A stretch of DNA of 64,000 bases, taken from NCBI GenBank assembly GCA_031835245.1, contig JAVKOQ010000070.1:1-64000 (forward strand). Direction: 5' to 3'. This DNA comes from Balamuthia mandrillaris (lineage: Eukaryota > Discosea > Longamoebia > Balamuthiidae). A program made the position numbers and the translations under genes. Below the pieces are notes generated by a model. It did no database searches, was not told the origin of the DNA, and saw only the letters and a list, made by a program, of their open reading frames with translations. Below are positions 32,320-44,014 of the stretch, one piece after another (positions within the stretch are counted from its first letter, which is position 1; each line of letters opens with the position of its first letter).

Positions 32320-34683
32320 TACAATCATCTAAAAATAGAACAAAAATGACAAAAATATTGACAACAAAACAAGACTTTTAAAACAACAAATCATCATTTA
32401 CAAAAATTTTATGTACTTGATATGTTTCCATATCCTTCAGCTTCTGGATTACATATAGGTCATCCACTTGGTTATACTGCAACAGATATCATTGCTAGAT
32501 TTAAAAGATTAAATAATTTTGATGTGCTTCATCCAATTGGTTGAGATGCTTTTGGTCTTCCTGCTGAGCAATATGCTCTAAGTACAAAAAATCATCCAGC
32601 TAAATTCACACAAGAAAATATTCAAAATTTTAAAAAACAGCTCATTTCTTTAGGTTTTTCATATGATTGAGATAAAGAAGTTGATACAACTGATCCTTTA
32701 TTTTATGAACAAACACAAAAGATTTTTGCTTTATTATACAAACATAATTTAGCTGAAATTAGAGAAGTAGAAGTAAATTGATGTCCAGAGTTAGCAACAG
32801 TTTTAGCAAATGAAGAAGTGCTTGTAAATGAAGAAGGGCAACTCGTAAGTGAAAGAGGAGGATTTTTAGTTTATCCTAAAAAAATGAAGCAATGAGTACT
32901 TAAAATTACTCAATATGCTGATAGATTATTAGAAGATTTAAAACTTGTGAATTTTCCTTCCTCACTTAAAAGTTTACAAGAGAATTGAATAGGAAAATCT
33001 CTTGGTTGAAATGTTAAGTTTAAACTACAAGATAAGCAAAAAGATGTCGATATTTTTACAACAAGATTAGACACTATTTTTGGTGCCACATTTTTAGCAA
33101 TATCCCCTAATCATTGACTAGCTGAAGAACTTGCTAATCAAAATCCAGCAATTAAAACTTTTATAGAAAATTTTGCAGCTAGAGAAAAACAAAAAAATAA
33201 TTCCAAAACAGGAATTGCTACAAATCTTTTTGCAATTAATCCTGTTAATAACAAAGAAATTCCTATTTTTATTTGTGATTACGTAATTGCAAATTACCAA
33301 ACAGGAGCTTTAATGGGAGTTCCTTCACATGATGAAAGAGACAAAGAATTTGCATTATTAAATAACATAGAATTTATTGAAGTTATTAATGAAAAAGAGA
33401 GACTAATTAATTCAAAAAAATATAATAATTTAACAATTTTTCAAGCAAGAGCACATATTCATTTTGATTTAAAAAATGAAGGAAAATCAAGCCAAGTTAA
33501 AGCTTTTAAAATTAAAGATTGAGTTTTTTCTAGACAAAGATATTGAGGCGAACCATTTCCAATTTATTTTGATGAAGATGGCAAAATTTATTTAGAAGAA
33601 AAACTTGTTGAACTACCTTATATGGAAAATATTACTCCTTCAGGTGATGGACAATCTCCTTTAGCTAATAATAAATCTTGAGTTTTCTTTGAAAAAGAAG
33701 GAAAAAAATATAGAAGAGAAACTAATACGATGCCACAATGAGCAGGTTCTTCTTGATATTTTTTAGCTTATATTTTAAAAAATGCAGATGGTAGTTATTT
33801 AGACATTGAATCCAAAGAAGCATATCAGCGATTTGAAAAATGAATGCCAGTTGATTTATATATTGGAGGGCAAGAACATGCTGTTGGTCATCTAATTTAT
33901 TCTCGTTTTTGATATAAATTTTTATATGATTTAAAAATCGTACCTACAAAAGAACCTTTTTATAAAGTTGTAAATCAAGGAATGCTTTTAGGAACAGATG
34001 GACAAAAAATGTCTAAATCCAAAGGAAACATCATTAATCCAAACGAGGTAGTTAATCAATTTGGTGCTGATTCCTTAAGAATTTATTTAATGTTTATGTC
34101 ACCTTTAATCGATACTAAAGCTTGAAGTGTTGAAGGTATTCAAGGAATTAAAAAATGAGTAGATAGAATTGTAAGAATTATGCAAAAATCCTTCATTTAT
34201 GAAGAAAATTACTCAAATGCTGAATTTGAATCTATCTATCATCAAAGTATAAAAGAAATTGGTGAAAATATTGAAGCTTTAAAATACAATATTGCAATTT
34301 CTAAAATGATGGTTTACATTAATCACCTTTATAAACAAGAAATTTTAAGTTCTAAAAAATATCTAGTAGATTTTCTAATTATGTTTTCAACTTTTGCTCC
34401 ACACATTGCAGAAGAATTACTAGAACAATTAGAACAAAAACCAATTCATTTACAACAATGACCAACATTTGATCAATCTAAAATTTTAAGCAATATTGTT
34501 AACATTGCTGTGCAAGTTAATGGAAAATTAAGAGCTATTATTCAAAAAAATGATGAAGATTCAAAAGAAGATATTTTAAACAAAGCAAAAAGTAATGAAA
34601 ATGTTTTAAAATACATCCAAAATAAAGACATTGTTAAAGAAATCTATATCAAAGATAAAATTGTTACTTTGGTTGTAAAATAG
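32317..34683 (+). CDS. leuS: Leucyl-tRNA synthetase
   Basis: 788 residues. The class I motifs are [16 protein letters not shown] (HIGH) and [10 protein letters not shown] (KMSKS). The CP1 editing domain is present between them: [14 protein letters not shown] and [16 protein letters not shown], the latter with the Asp that fixes the amino group. Some mycoplasmas (M. mobile) have lost this domain, so the present organism keeps proofreading. Many Trp residues are encoded by TGA. It charges tRNA-Leu in the cytoplasm. ATG 32317 has no ribosome binding site. Confidence 0.97.
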
Positions 34684-34723
34684 TAAAATAAATATAAAAT
34701 TACTATAAAAACTAAGGAAAAAG

Positions 34724-36718
34724 ATGAAAGTTTCGAAAACTTGATTATTTGTATTTTTAACTGTTTTTTCAATATTAATTATTTGACTTATTTTATTAGT
34801 TTATTATAAATCTGATATATCAAACTCTGCTTTTTTTACAATATTGATGTTTTTAATCTTGATTTTAATAGCAATTTTCTTCTTTGTTACTTTTCATTTT
34901 TATAAAAGATCAATTAATGTAAACAATTTTTTCTACAAGCATTTTGAAAATGTTTTATCCGAAAATGGTTTAGGAGTTGTTGTTTTTTCAACAGATGGAA
35001 AAATAGTTTGAGCTTCTGAATTTATTTACAATTTATACCAAAAAGCGCTAATTGGAAAATCAGTTGATACTTTATTTGAAAGCGAAAATTACAGGAATTT
35101 CTTCCTTTTACCTTCAAAATTCGATTTTTCTATTGGTGAGAATCATCTTAGTGTACAAATTAATACTTCTAATCGTTGATTGTCAATTCAAGATACAACT
35201 TTATTAGATTCTATTACTTCGAAATATGCTGATGATTCATGAGTTATAGGTGAAATTGAATTTGATAATTTTCAAGTTTTTTCTTCTATTTTGAACGAAG
35301 ATGAAATGTTTTCAATTCAAAACAAAATTAATGTTTTCTTTGAAAATTTATTAGTTGAATATGATTTTACTTATCGACAATATATCAATGGAAAATTTTT
35401 AATTGTTCTTAATTATGCAACTTTTTTAGAATGACAACAATATAACTTTGATATTTTCCAAAAACATTTAGTAGAAAAAACAAAAATTGAATCAAATGCT
35501 AATTTAAATATCACTATTTCTACTGGTTTTGCTTTTGGAATCAAGGATTTTAAGATCTTAAATAAGTTAGCAAAAGATGCTCTAAATTTTTCTAAAACTC
35601 GTGGTGGAAATCAAACCACAATTATAAAATATGGATTTAAACCATTTTCTTATGGAAGAAATAGTCAAATTAGTGTTACTACTTCAAGAACAAATTTAAA
35701 TTATGTTTCCAAAAAACTACTTAAAAAACTAGCTTCAGAAGATATTCAAAAAATTATTTTATACGGTCACATTAATGCTGATCTTGATGCTTTAGGTTCT
35801 GCTTATGCTTTAGGTTGATTTTTAGTTGAATATGCAAAAAGAGAATTCAAACTTTATAACAAAAAATTTTATCTTCAAAATGATAGCTTTGATGCTACTG
35901 CAAGAAGGTTTTTGAACTTACAAAAAGATAAAATTGATCGAAAAGTTTTTATTAAACCAAAAAAAGCAACATTACTAAACAACGCAAACACTTTAGTTAT
36001 TTTATTAGATACAGCAGAAAAAGCGCGAATTGAAAATCCAGATGCTTTTAAGTATATTAATAAAGATAATATTTTCATTTTTGATCATCATGGAGTAACT
36101 TCTGGAAAACCTGATTTTTTAACTTATGGAAATGATTATATTGACACACTAGCTTCTTCAACTTGTGAGATTATAACTGAATTCATTGCTCTTAATTCTT
36201 ATGATGATAAAATTGTTTCACCATTGGTTGCACAAATGCTTTTAAATGGAATTTATATGGATACAGTGCAATTTAAGAAATCATCTTCTTCAAAAACCTT
36301 TAATGCAGCAAGTATTTTATCAAGTTGAGGAGCGTCTGTTGAAGAAGCTATTAATATTTTAAAAATTTCTGAGGAAGATTTTACTATAATTAACGAGGTA
36401 ATTAAAAGTTTAGAAGAAGTAAAACCTGGATATTTTTTAGCAGCTATTGATAAAGCAATTGAATCAGATTTAATTTCAATAGCAACGGATTATTTATTAA
36501 ATATTTATAAAAGACAAGCAGTTTTTGTAATCGCTAAATTACCAAATTCAAATGTTTACAAAATGTCAGCTCGTTCATTACCAAATACAAATGTGCAACA
36601 CATTGCAGAGTTAGTAGGGGGTGGTGGTCATTTTTCCGCAGCAGCAGCTCAATCAACCACTGAGACATTTTTAGAATTTAAAGACAACGTTATTAACGCA
36701 ATTACAGGGAGAAAATAA
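34724..36718 (+). CDS. gdpP: GdpP-type cyclic-di-AMP phosphodiesterase (DHH/DHHA1)
   Basis: 664 residues. Two N-terminal membrane helices (about 5-28 and 36-60), a PAS-like segment (GLGVVVFSTDGKIVW), a degenerate GGDEF domain ending in SKTRGGNQTTIIKYG, then the DHH domain (YGHINADLDALGSAYALG, FIFDHHG) and DHHA1 domain (AELVGGGGHFSAAAAQ). This is the order seen in Firmicutes GdpP, which hydrolyses c-di-AMP. ATG is preceded by AAGGAAAAAG. Its stop overlaps the rplI start by one base, the same linkage found in Firmicutes (gdpP-rplI-dnaB). Confidence 0.92.
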
Positions 36719-37155
36719 TGAAAGTAATACTTATAAAAGATTCAAAAGATGGTAAAGCAAACACAGTAATTGAAGTAAGTCCTGGATATGCTTCAAATTA
36801 TCTATTTAAAAATAAAATTGCTGTTCCTTATGTTGAACAAAATATAAAAGAATTAGATCATAGAAAACAAGAAATTATCAAGCAAAAAGAAGAAAAACAT
36901 CAAAAAGATTTACAACTAAAAGAACAAATTCAAGCACTTATTTTAGAATTTAAATTAAAGTTCACAAATGATCATCCACATGGTTCAATTTCAACAAAAC
37001 AAGTTTTTAAAGCTCTTGAAAAAAAAGGTCTTCATCTTGAAAAACACACAGTTGAAAAAGTGCACATTACTTCTTTAGGACTTAGCATTTTAAAAGTGAA
37101 ACTTTCACACGAAGTAAGTGCTAACTTAAGGATAAAGGTTCTAAAAGATGAATAA
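36718..37155 (+). CDS. rplI: Ribosomal protein L9
   Basis: 145 residues. The N-terminal L9 signature is recognisable (VILIKDSKDGKANTVIEVSPGYASNYLFKN-type, with G...N.LF), followed by a long charged helix and a C-terminal domain (HGSISTKQVFKAL). It binds 23S rRNA at the L1 side. It starts on the last base of gdpP and overlaps dnaB by eight bases. Confidence 0.95.
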   Translation: MKVILIKDSKDGKANTVIEVSPGYASNYLFKNKIAVPYVEQNIKELDHRKQEIIKQKEEKHQKDLQLKEQIQALILEFKLKFTNDHPHGSISTKQVFKALEKKGLHLEKHTVEKVHITSLGLSILKVKLSHEVSANLRIKVLKDE

Positions 37156-38521
37156 ATATGATAGGTTGTACGAAACCGATTTAGAAGAAAAAATAATATC
37201 GTATATTTTATATTATCCCAATGAATGAATTAATATAGTTAATTATTTATCTATAGAAGATTTTACTAGTGCAAAATTACGTATTATCTTTAATGCTTTA
37301 TCAGATTTAATGGAAAGCACAAAAACCTTTGATATTAATTTACTAATCAACGAATTATCAAGAACAAACAAGCTTCAACAAGCAGGTGGTGAGCAATATA
37401 TTTTGAGTCTTTCACTAGATGAATATGTAGTTGAAGCTGAAATTATTGAATATATCAAAAAAATTTCTGAAGCAACGAAATTAAGAAAAATTCTTGAAAT
37501 TTTTGAACAATCTAAAAAAGAAATTTCACAAGGAAAAAAATTAAGTGATGACATAATTGATGAATTTCAAGAAAAAATGAATCAAATTATTTCGATCAAT
37601 GCTAAACAAGATTTTGACAGCATTGCACAAGTTGCACAAGATCTACTTACAATGTTGCGTAATCAGCAATATAGCTATGATATTAAAGGAATAACCACTG
37701 GATTTGATAAGTTAAATCACATGACTTCAGGTTTACAAAAAGGAGATTTAATTATTTTAGCAGCTCGTCCTTCTATGGGAAAGACTGCTTTTGCTTTAAA
37801 TCTTGCTAAAAATGCATGTGATGCGAAAAAAAATGTAGTCTTTTTTTCTTTGGAAATGTCTTCACAACAACTTGTTGCACGTTTGTTGTCACTTGAAACT
37901 ATGATAGATGCTTCAATTTTTAAAAAACCAGGCGCACTTACAAAAGATCACTGAATTAGAATCAAAGCTTCAATTGATAATAAAATTAATAAATACAATC
38001 TTTTAATTGAGGATTCAGGAACAATTAAATTAAATGAAATGATTTGAAAATTGCAAAGACTAAAAAGAAAAAAAGAACAAATCGATTTAATAATCATAGA
38101 TTATTTACAACTAATTAATTCTAGTTCAAAAACAAGAAATGAAAATCGACAAGTTGAAGTTTCAATTATTTCAAGAAAATTAAAACAATTAGCACGTGAA
38201 TTAGACACACCGATTATTGCACTATCACAACTTTCAAGAGAAGTAGAAAAAAGGGAAAAGAAAACTCCACAACTTTCAGATTTAAGAGAATCTGGTTCTA
38301 TCGAGCAAGATGCTGATATTGTGATGTTTTTGCATCGTGAAAGTTATTATGCTAGCAAAAAAACAAATGATAATATTCAAGATTCACAACTAATTATTGC
38401 AAAACATAGAAACGGACCAATTGGAGAAATTTCAATGTCCTTTGATCTTGCAACAGGTAATTTTTTTGAAAAATCTAATTCCTTACAAAGCTTTGAAAAC
38501 AAGGATGATTATGGAGAGTAG
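37148..38521 (+). CDS. dnaB: Replicative DNA helicase DnaB
   Basis: 457 residues. The N-terminal DnaB domain ([20 protein letters not shown]) is followed by the RecA-like motor: Walker [34 protein letters not shown], Walker [11 protein letters not shown], and the [20 protein letters not shown] segment. It unwinds DNA ahead of the replication fork. Two Trp residues are read from TGA. It overlaps rplI at its start and the next gene at its end. Confidence 0.97.
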
Positions 38522-39752
38522 TTTCATAATTGTTTTATTTATTCTTACACTCTTTTTAGTTGTTTTTTCAGCTTTATTTTCTGCTTCAGAAACAGCGTAT
38601 GCAAGTGTTTCTAAAGTAAAACTAGAAGAAAATTTAAAAGCAGAATCTATTGCTAAAAAATCAATTTTGCACAAGTTCTATAATTTTTCACAAACTTTTA
38701 CAGTTATTTTAATTTGTAACAATATAGTCAATATCGGATTATCCATTGTTTTATCCACACTTTTAGGTGCTTTTATTATTAATGAATCATTGAGATTGAT
38801 TGTTTCAATTTTGATTACTACTCCAATTATTGTTTTATTAGGTGAGTTATTTCCTAAATTAATTGCTAGAAAATTTCCGATTAAGTTTTTGAAAAATACT
38901 TGACTTTTAATAGCTATTTTTTATTATTTCTTTTATCCAATTGCCCTTGTTTTAGCCAAAATTTTCAAAGAAAATTCAGTAACTAATACAGAAATTGAAC
39001 TAAAAAAAATTATTGAACAAGGAACCTATGAAGGTGTACTTGAAAAAGAAGAATCTAATTTAGCAATTAAAGCTTTGGATTTTGATTCTATTAAAACAAT
39101 TAACTGTTTTACACGGATAAAAGATGTTGTTTTTGTTGAATATGATATGAGTTTAGAACAAATTTTAGATATATTTAAAGAGTCAAGGTTTTCAAGGATT
39201 CCAGTTAGAAAAAAAGGAAAATTTATAGGAATTTTATTAATTAAGGATCTTTTCTTTTTAAAGGAATTTCAAATAGATGATTACATTATTGATGTACCAT
39301 TTTTATGTGCAAATGATCTTTTAAAAACTAATTATGAAAAACTCAAAAAAACTAAATCACAATTTGGTTTTATAACTAACAACAAAAACAAAAATTCACA
39401 AAATATAATAGGAATTATTACACTTGAAGATATTTTAGAGACACTTGTTGGTCCAATTTATGATGAATATGATTATCGAGATCAGCTAGAATATTATCAA
39501 ATTTTTGAAGATTCAATTATTGTAAATAATGATACTAAAGTAGCTACAGTAAATGAACAATTAAATATCAATCTTGAATCATCTTTTAATACAATCGAAG
39601 CTTGATTAGAACATCATAGCAAACAAAAGTTAATTAATAATTTAAAATTTACATATGAAGATCCACAAGAAAATTTTCAAGTTACTTTCAAGGTTTTAAA
39701 CAAATCACACAATGTTAGTGAAATTCAAATCACAAAGAAAAATGAAGGCTAA
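38511..39752 (+). CDS. CNNM/CorC-family membrane protein with CBS domains
   Basis: 413 residues. The N-terminal DUF21 domain has four membrane helices and the motif [17 protein letters not shown]; after a cytoplasmic link ([18 protein letters not shown]) comes a CBS pair ([42 protein letters not shown]) and a C-terminal CorC-HlyC domain. Such proteins are tied to magnesium or cobalt efflux. ATG 38505 and 38511 are both possible; 38511 is better spaced from AAGG at 38501. It overlaps the dnaB end by 11 bases. Confidence 0.88.
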
Positions 39753-39754
39753 TT

Positions 39755-40444
39755 ATGGATAATAATACAGGATTTATTGTAGGTAGTGTTATTGTTTTAT
39801 TATCTTGATTAGTAGTTTTAGTTCTTTGATTATTCTTTCACTTTCGAGCTTTATATACCAAAATCTTAAAGCAAAATAAAGGAAAAGAATATGAAAAGCA
39901 AGTAAATGATAAATTACTTCAATGAGCTATTGATAATCAAAGTTTTTTTATTAATTCTTCTATTTTAAAACAAGGAGATTTATTATTTGAAGTTGATAGT
40001 ATTTTAATAACTCGGAAAGCAGTAATTGTAGTAGAAATAAAATCTTTAAATGGTTTTATTAAAGGTGATTTTTACTCTAATTATTGAACTAAAACTAGTT
40101 TTAATCACCAACATAAAATTTATAGTCCAATTGTGCAAAATAAAATGCATATTATCAAGCTACAAAAATTTTTAAATATGCCTGTTCCTTTCTTTTCTTT
40201 GGTTATTTTTTCTTCAAAAACAAAGTCTTTAGAAATTAGTAATTATTTTGATTATCAAAATGATACTTTAATAATTTTTGAACCTGATTTAAGATTTAAA
40301 TTAGATTTACTAATGCAACAATTAATTAACAATTACATTGGTTATGAAGATCAAAAGAGAATTTTCCAATTAATTGAACATTTTATTGATAATTCAAGAG
40401 CTAATGTAAAAAAATTAAAGAAAGCTATCAAAGATGAATTCTAA
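39755..40444 (+). CDS. NERD-domain protein (nuclease-related), membrane-anchored
   Basis: 229 residues. One N-terminal membrane helix (VGSVIVLLSWLVVLVLWLF) then a NERD domain: GKEYEKQVNDKLLQW, LLFEVDSILITRKAVIVVEIKSLNGFIKGD (Asp and ExK of a PD-(D/E)xK-like fold) and YSPIVQNKMHIIKLQ. The ExK triad is intact, so nuclease activity on DNA is plausible but not shown. It begins three bases after the CNNM gene and overlaps the next gene by 11 bases. Confidence 0.82.
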
Positions 40445-41117
40445 GCTAGTTTATTTGTATAATGGTGTTGAATATGAAGTGATAATTGAAAAAAAGAATT
40501 ACAAAAATTTAAAATTCACAGTTCGTTTAGATCATGGCAAATTAAGAGTGTTGACCAATTGTTCTTTAGAAAAAATCAAACAAAATCTAGAATTGTTAAA
40601 GCCAAAAATTGATGAATTATTATTAAATTCCAACAATCTTGTTCCAATTAATCTAGAACAAAAATACTTCTATTTTCTAGGCCAAAAATATAATTTTAAC
40701 TTAATCAAAACTAACAATGAGTATTTTTTATATGCACAAAATTTAGTATTTAAATTAAAATCCATTAATAAAAATACTATAAAATTACAAATTATTGACA
40801 ACATCAATAAAAAGCTTTTAAAGTACATAAAAACAAGAATTTTGTATTGAAGCAAAATTATGCACACACCTGATTTTGAGGTATTTATTCGAAATAAAAC
40901 AAGTGCTTGAGCAACCAATCATATAAGCAAACGAAAAATTTATTTTTCCAAAAAACTTTTTCCCTTTAGTAAAAACTCCTTGGATTATGTTATTATTCAT
41001 GAATTAGCACATTTTTATTTTAATAATCACAGTGATAAATTTTGAAACTTAGTAGTTCAATACAAACCTGATTATTTAGAAATTAGAAAAAAAATAAATA
41101 GAAATCAATATGACTAA
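40434..41117 (+). CDS. YgjP/M48-type zinc metallohydrolase
   Basis: 227 residues. The zinc motif YVIIHELAHFYFNNHSDKFW (HExxH plus a downstream His) is at the C-terminus, as in the DUF45/YgjP family; KRKIYFSKKLF precedes it. The cellular substrate is unknown. No signal peptide is seen, so it is cytoplasmic. It overlaps both neighbours (NERD gene and cysS), suggesting one long operon from leuS onward. Confidence 0.85.
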
Positions 41118-42312
41118 AAAAGAAAATATTTACGTTTGTGGTCCAACTGTTTATGATTATATTCATATTGGCAATTTAAGACCCATTTTAACCATTGACA
41201 TTTTAAACAGAGTAAAAAAATATTTCAAATATGAGTTGTTTTTTCTTCATAATATAACAAATATTGATGATAAAATCATCAAAAAAGCTATTTTAGAAAA
41301 TAAAACAGAAGCAGAAATTTCTGAGTTCTATTACAAAGACTATATGAAGAAATTAAAGCTTTTTAATATTCAAAAACCAACAAAAATAGTTAAAGTTACA
41401 AATGAGCTAAATACTATCAAAAATTATATTTATTTGCTTCAAAAACAAGGATTTACTTATCAAGAAAATGATGATTTATACTTTAATACTTCAAAAGTTA
41501 AAAATTATGGTCACATTTCAGGTCAAAAAATAAATTCACTTGTTTCATCAAGCAAAACACAATACAAATCCAACGCCAATGACTTTGTTTTATGAAAAAA
41601 AACAACTCTAGGAATCAAGTATTATTCTTTGCTAGGTTTGGGACGTCCAGGATGACACACTGAATGTTCTGCTTTAATTTTTAAATATTTTAATAAACAA
41701 ACAATAGATATTCACTCAGGCGGCATTGACTTGATTTTTCCACATCATGAAAATGAAAATGCACAACATTTTGCACTAACTAAGAAAAATATAACAAAAA
41801 AATGAGTTCATGTTGGCCAAATCAAAATCAATAATGAAAAAATGTCTAAGTCACTAAATAACGTTTTTTTAGTTGATAATTTTGTTGAAAAATATCATCC
41901 AGATGTTTATAGACATATTTTGCTAACTAGTTCTATTTCTGGACCAATTGATTTAACAAATGAACTTTTAGAAGCTAATAAAAACAAAATAATTCAATAT
42001 AAAAAAGCTTTTTTTGAACACTTAATTAATCCAAGAAAATCTTTAAAAAAAGTATACAATCCAATATTAAAATTATTTTTACAATCAAAATTTGCACAAG
42101 CAAATAAAGAACTTAATTTACTTTTAAAAAACAAGGATTATGCTAATTTATCCTTCATTTTCAACGTTCTTGGCTTTATTTTTGCAACAAAAAAACTAAA
42201 TAAAACTGATTTTGCTTTGTTAGAGAAATGAAAAAAATTAAAATCAGAAAAAAATTATCAAAAAGCTGACAAAATTAGAGAAAAATTATGAAATAAGTTT
42301 ATTTTTTCATAA
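41110..42312 (+). CDS. cysS: Cysteinyl-tRNA synthetase
   Basis: 400 residues, shorter than the 460 of most bacteria, as usual in mycoplasmas. Motifs: [17 protein letters not shown] (zinc Cys and HIGN), [14 protein letters not shown] (zinc ligands), [18 protein letters not shown] and [11 protein letters not shown] (KMSKS). It charges tRNA-Cys, whose gene is at 26555. It is the first gene of the block cysS-rlmB-sigma-rpmG-secE-nusG, an order shared with Bacillus. Confidence 0.96.
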
Positions 42313-42346
42313 TTTTTTCCTTTTTAGACACTAAAGGAATTAAATC

Positions 42347-43024
42347 ATGGTTAAATACATTTGCGGTAAGAATTCTTTGTTAGACGCGATAAAAAATAAC
42401 GTTCCGATTAAAAAAATTTATCTAACGAAAATAGTGCCAAATTTAAATTTAAACACTTATCAAGTGCACATAGTAGAAAAGAGTTTTTTAGATAAATTAG
42501 CTAAAGGAATTAATCATCAAGGTTTTGTAGCTGAAATTGAAAACGTTAAATATTTTCCAATCGAGTCGATTTTTAAAGATAATCCCAAAAGGATTTTGGT
42601 CTTAGATCATATTCAAGACAATCATAATTTAGGGGCAATTATTCGTAGCGCAAATGCAGCTGGAATTAAACATATTATTTTACCAAAAGATAATTGTGCC
42701 AAAATTAATGATAGTGTAATTAGAATATCATCAGGTGGATTTGTTGGGATAAAATTTATACTAGTTAATTCTTTATTAGCCACATTTGAAAAACTAAAAA
42801 AACATAATTTCTGAATTTATGCTTCAGCTCTTTCAAAAACTGCAAAACCTTTAGACCAAATTGTTTTTAATCAACCAAGCGCTATTGTTTTGGGCTCAGA
42901 AGCTAAAGGAATTTCAAAATCTTTATTAAATCAATCTGATGAAATTTTTTATATTCCAATGCAAGGAACTGTTCAATCTTTAAATGTTTCAGTTGCAGCA
43001 GGAATTATCCTTTTTAAAAATTAG
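42347..43024 (+). CDS. rlmB: TrmH/RlmB-family 23S rRNA 2'-O-methyltransferase
   Basis: 225 residues. The SpoU knot motifs are present: LDHIQDNHNLGAIIRSANAAG (motif 1), IVLGSEAKGISKSLL (motif 2) and IPMQGTVQSLNVSVAAGIILF (motif 3). The N-terminal substrate domain is short. It probably methylates G2251 of 23S rRNA, as RlmB does. The position between cysS and the sigma gene matches Bacillus, except that mrnC and yacP are missing. Confidence 0.92.
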
Positions 43025-43044
43025 GAGGTAAAAATAAAGTTTTT

Positions 43045-43593
43045 TTGAAATCAAAATATCACAATAAATTAATTTGAAAAACATATAATCAATACAAACA
43101 CATTTTTGTAGCTAGTGCAAAAAGCGTAATTAAAATTTATAATAATATCCCATTAAACTGAGAAGATTTAGTAAATTATAGTCTTTTTAATTTAGTTGAC
43201 ATTGTCAATTCTTACGATAAAAATCAACAACACTCGTTTGAAAAATATCTCTTTTACAAAGTTAAATATTTAATGATTAATTATTCAAAAAAATATGTTT
43301 CAAAATCTCATCAAGTTTTAAATTTAGCTTTAAATTATGAAGAATATGAGTTTGAATTTGAAGATCCTAATTCAGATATTTATGAGCAAAGTGTTTATTC
43401 ACACAATGAACCAAAACAGTGATTGCAAAAAACATTTGATATTACAAATGATTTAGAGCTAGAAATTTTAGTTCATTATTTCTTCAGTGGCTTTAAAACT
43501 AAGCAAATTTCTTCTAAAACAAATGTTAGTCCACAAAAAATAAATATTATTTTAAAAGAATTTAAAAAGAAAATTGATACTTATATATTATAA
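43045..43593 (+). CDS. Sigma-70 family-like factor in the sigH position
   Basis: About 182 residues. It shows a region-2-like part (YNNIPLNWEDLVNYSLFNLVDIVNSYD) and a C-terminal helix-turn-helix like region 4 (LEILVHYFFSGFKTKQISSK, then TNVSPQKINIILKEFKKKI). It lies exactly where Bacillus has sigH (rlmB-sigH-rpmG-secE-nusG), and the synteny is the strongest support for the call. The start is unclear: a strong AGGAGG at 43023-43028 precedes no ATG; TTG 43045 is the first conventional start in frame, while ATA 43034 is well spaced but one base out of frame across a T run of seven. A role in recombination or competence genes, as for M. genitalium sigma MG428, is possible. Confidence 0.65.
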
Positions 43594-43613
43594 TTTTATA
43601 ACTTAAATTTTTT

Positions 43614-43622
43614 TGTTATAAT
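43614..43622 (+). promoter_or_regulatory. Extended -10 promoter before rpmG
   Basis: TGTTATAAT, a TG-extended consensus -10, ends only six bases before ATG 43629. A transcript starting the usual 6-8 bases beyond would begin at or next to the start codon, so the rpmG mRNA may be leaderless. Confidence 0.6.
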
Positions 43623-43628
43623 GCATAA

Positions 43629-43772
43629 ATGCCAAAATCAAAAATTTCATTAAGTTGTATAGAATGTAAAAGTAAAAACTACACAATTAATAAGTCTTCT
43701 CAAGAAAGACTGGTTTTGAAAAAGTTTTGCAAAAAATGTAACTCAAGTACAACACATAAAGAAGAAAAATAA
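43629..43772 (+). CDS. rpmG: Ribosomal protein L33
   Basis: 47 residues. Two CxxC pairs (CIECKSKNY and CKKCN) form the zinc site of the zinc-type L33; the ISLSC and LKKFC segments match the family. It is too short for standard ORF filters. It opens the rpmG-secE-nusG unit. Confidence 0.93.
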   Translation: MPKSKISLSCIECKSKNYTINKSSQERLVLKKFCKKCNSSTTHKEEK

Positions 43773-43792
43773 ATAGTTAGAAAGTTTTGTCA

Positions 43793-44005
43793 ATGTTTAA
43801 ATTTAAAAACAAGAAAAAGAAACCAAAAAAGTATTGAATTAGACACTTTTTTAAAGAACTAAAAAGAGTTAAATGACCAACAGGCTCATATTTAGCTAAA
43901 AATTATTTTAAAGTGTTAATTTTTATTTTAGTTGCAACTATTGTATTTTTCATTATATTAACAATAGCAACCGTGCTTTGAAATAGAACAGGAGTAGGTC
44001 TATAA
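43793..44005 (+). CDS. secE: Preprotein translocase subunit SecE
   Basis: 70 residues. The family signature KELKRVKWPTG is followed by a single membrane helix (VLIFILVATIVFFIILTIATV). It stabilises SecY in the translocon. Two Trp codons are TGA, so it is hidden under the standard code. Position between rpmG and nusG is the usual one. Confidence 0.93.
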
Positions 44006-44014
44006 AAGAGAGAA

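Noticed and set aside
32317-34683. LeuRS lacking its editing domain, as in some mycoplasmas
   Set aside because: The CP1 domain motifs, including the [14 protein letters not shown] segment, are present.
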